A DNA stretch of 6,895 bases from JAFLBB01 sp040007195 (GTDB lineage: Bacteria; Acidobacteriota; Terriglobia; Bryobacterales; Bryobacteraceae): the NCBI GenBank assembly GCA_040007195.1, contig JBDTVQ010000373.1, forward strand, positions 1 to 6,895, written 5' to 3'. How positions within the stretch are numbered: position 1 is the stretch's first letter; every line of letters begins with the position of its first letter. The notes under the pieces were generated by a model. The model did no database searches and was not told the DNA's origin. It saw only the letters and a list, made by a program, of their open reading frames with translations. Shown here piece after piece: positions 6,873 to 6,895 of the stretch. Both the position numbers and the translations under genes were made by a program.

Positions 6873-6895
6873 GTGTAAAACCGTTTGTGTAAACG
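6873..6895. repeat. Short hairpin and direct repeat at the window edge
   Basis: CGTTT (6882-6886) and AAACG (6891-6895) form a 5-bp inverted repeat around GTGT that runs exactly to the window end and may continue beyond it. The same stretch contains the direct repeat GTGTAAA at 6873-6879 and 6887-6893, 14 bases apart start to start. Truncation by the edge prevents interpretation. Terminator, operator and chance are all possible. Confidence 0.25.

Larger units (their letters stand above)
6638..6895. other. Non-coding flank upstream of the cytochrome gene
   Basis: These 258 bases contain only very short open frames, for example a 19-codon one from GTG near 6821, with no family resemblance or ribosome-binding site. 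The part next to the cytochrome start (about 6638-6655) is AT-rich and would be the natural place for its promoter, but no convincing -35/-10 pair at normal spacing was found. The distal part holds two inverted repeats, listed separately. No tRNA-like cloverleaf or mobile-element end was seen. Confidence 0.6.

Overview
The window looks like a chromosomal piece of a GC-rich acidobacterium, most likely of the Solibacter/Bryobacter type. This is inferred from gene content: the C-terminus of an Oar-like TonB-dependent receptor, a giant FG-GAP/ASPIC-UnbV protein fused to a TlpA-type thioredoxin domain and TPRs, and a secreted di-haem cytochrome. No rRNA or other phylogenetic marker is present, so the assignment is tentative.

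Layout. Positions 1-155 hold the last 50 codons of an outer-membrane receptor. Eighteen bases later, on the same strand, a very large gene (174-3476) begins. It is interrupted by exactly one in-frame TGA at 1803-1805 and then continues in the same frame without any frameshift. The 5' part encodes a signal peptide, an NTF2-like region and six FG-GAP (DxDxDGxxD) repeats. The 3' part encodes a seventh repeat, an ASPIC/UnbV domain, a thioredoxin domain with WCPPC, and TPRs. After a 35-base gap a second plus-strand gene (3512-5200) encodes a secreted-looking protein of the guanidino-group-modifying (arginine/agmatine deiminase) superfamily. It meets, tail to tail with only 3 bases between the stops, a minus-strand gene (5204-6637) for a secreted di-haem cytochrome c peroxidase/MauG-like protein. 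The last 258 bases carry no convincing gene, only two small inverted repeats.

Main observation. The TGA inside the giant gene is followed, 11 bases later, by a perfect 6-bp hairpin with the pentaloop GGTCG (1817-1833). Its distance from the stop, its stem and its GGUC loop closely resemble the bacterial selenocysteine insertion element bound by SelB (the E. coli fdhF and Moorella fdhA type). I therefore read 174-3476 as a probable single selenoprotein gene of 1,100 residues with Sec at residue 544, in a family not known to me to contain selenocysteine. A nonsense mutation or sequence error remains the main alternative. No Sec machinery (selA, selB, selC, selD) is in the window.

How the genes may work together. 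All four proteins are predicted to be exported or in the outer membrane. The receptor and the giant propeller/thioredoxin protein are probably co-transcribed and may form an envelope-associated unit. The thioredoxin CXXC, a possible Sec and a di-haem cytochrome give the region a periplasmic redox flavour, but a shared pathway is inference only.
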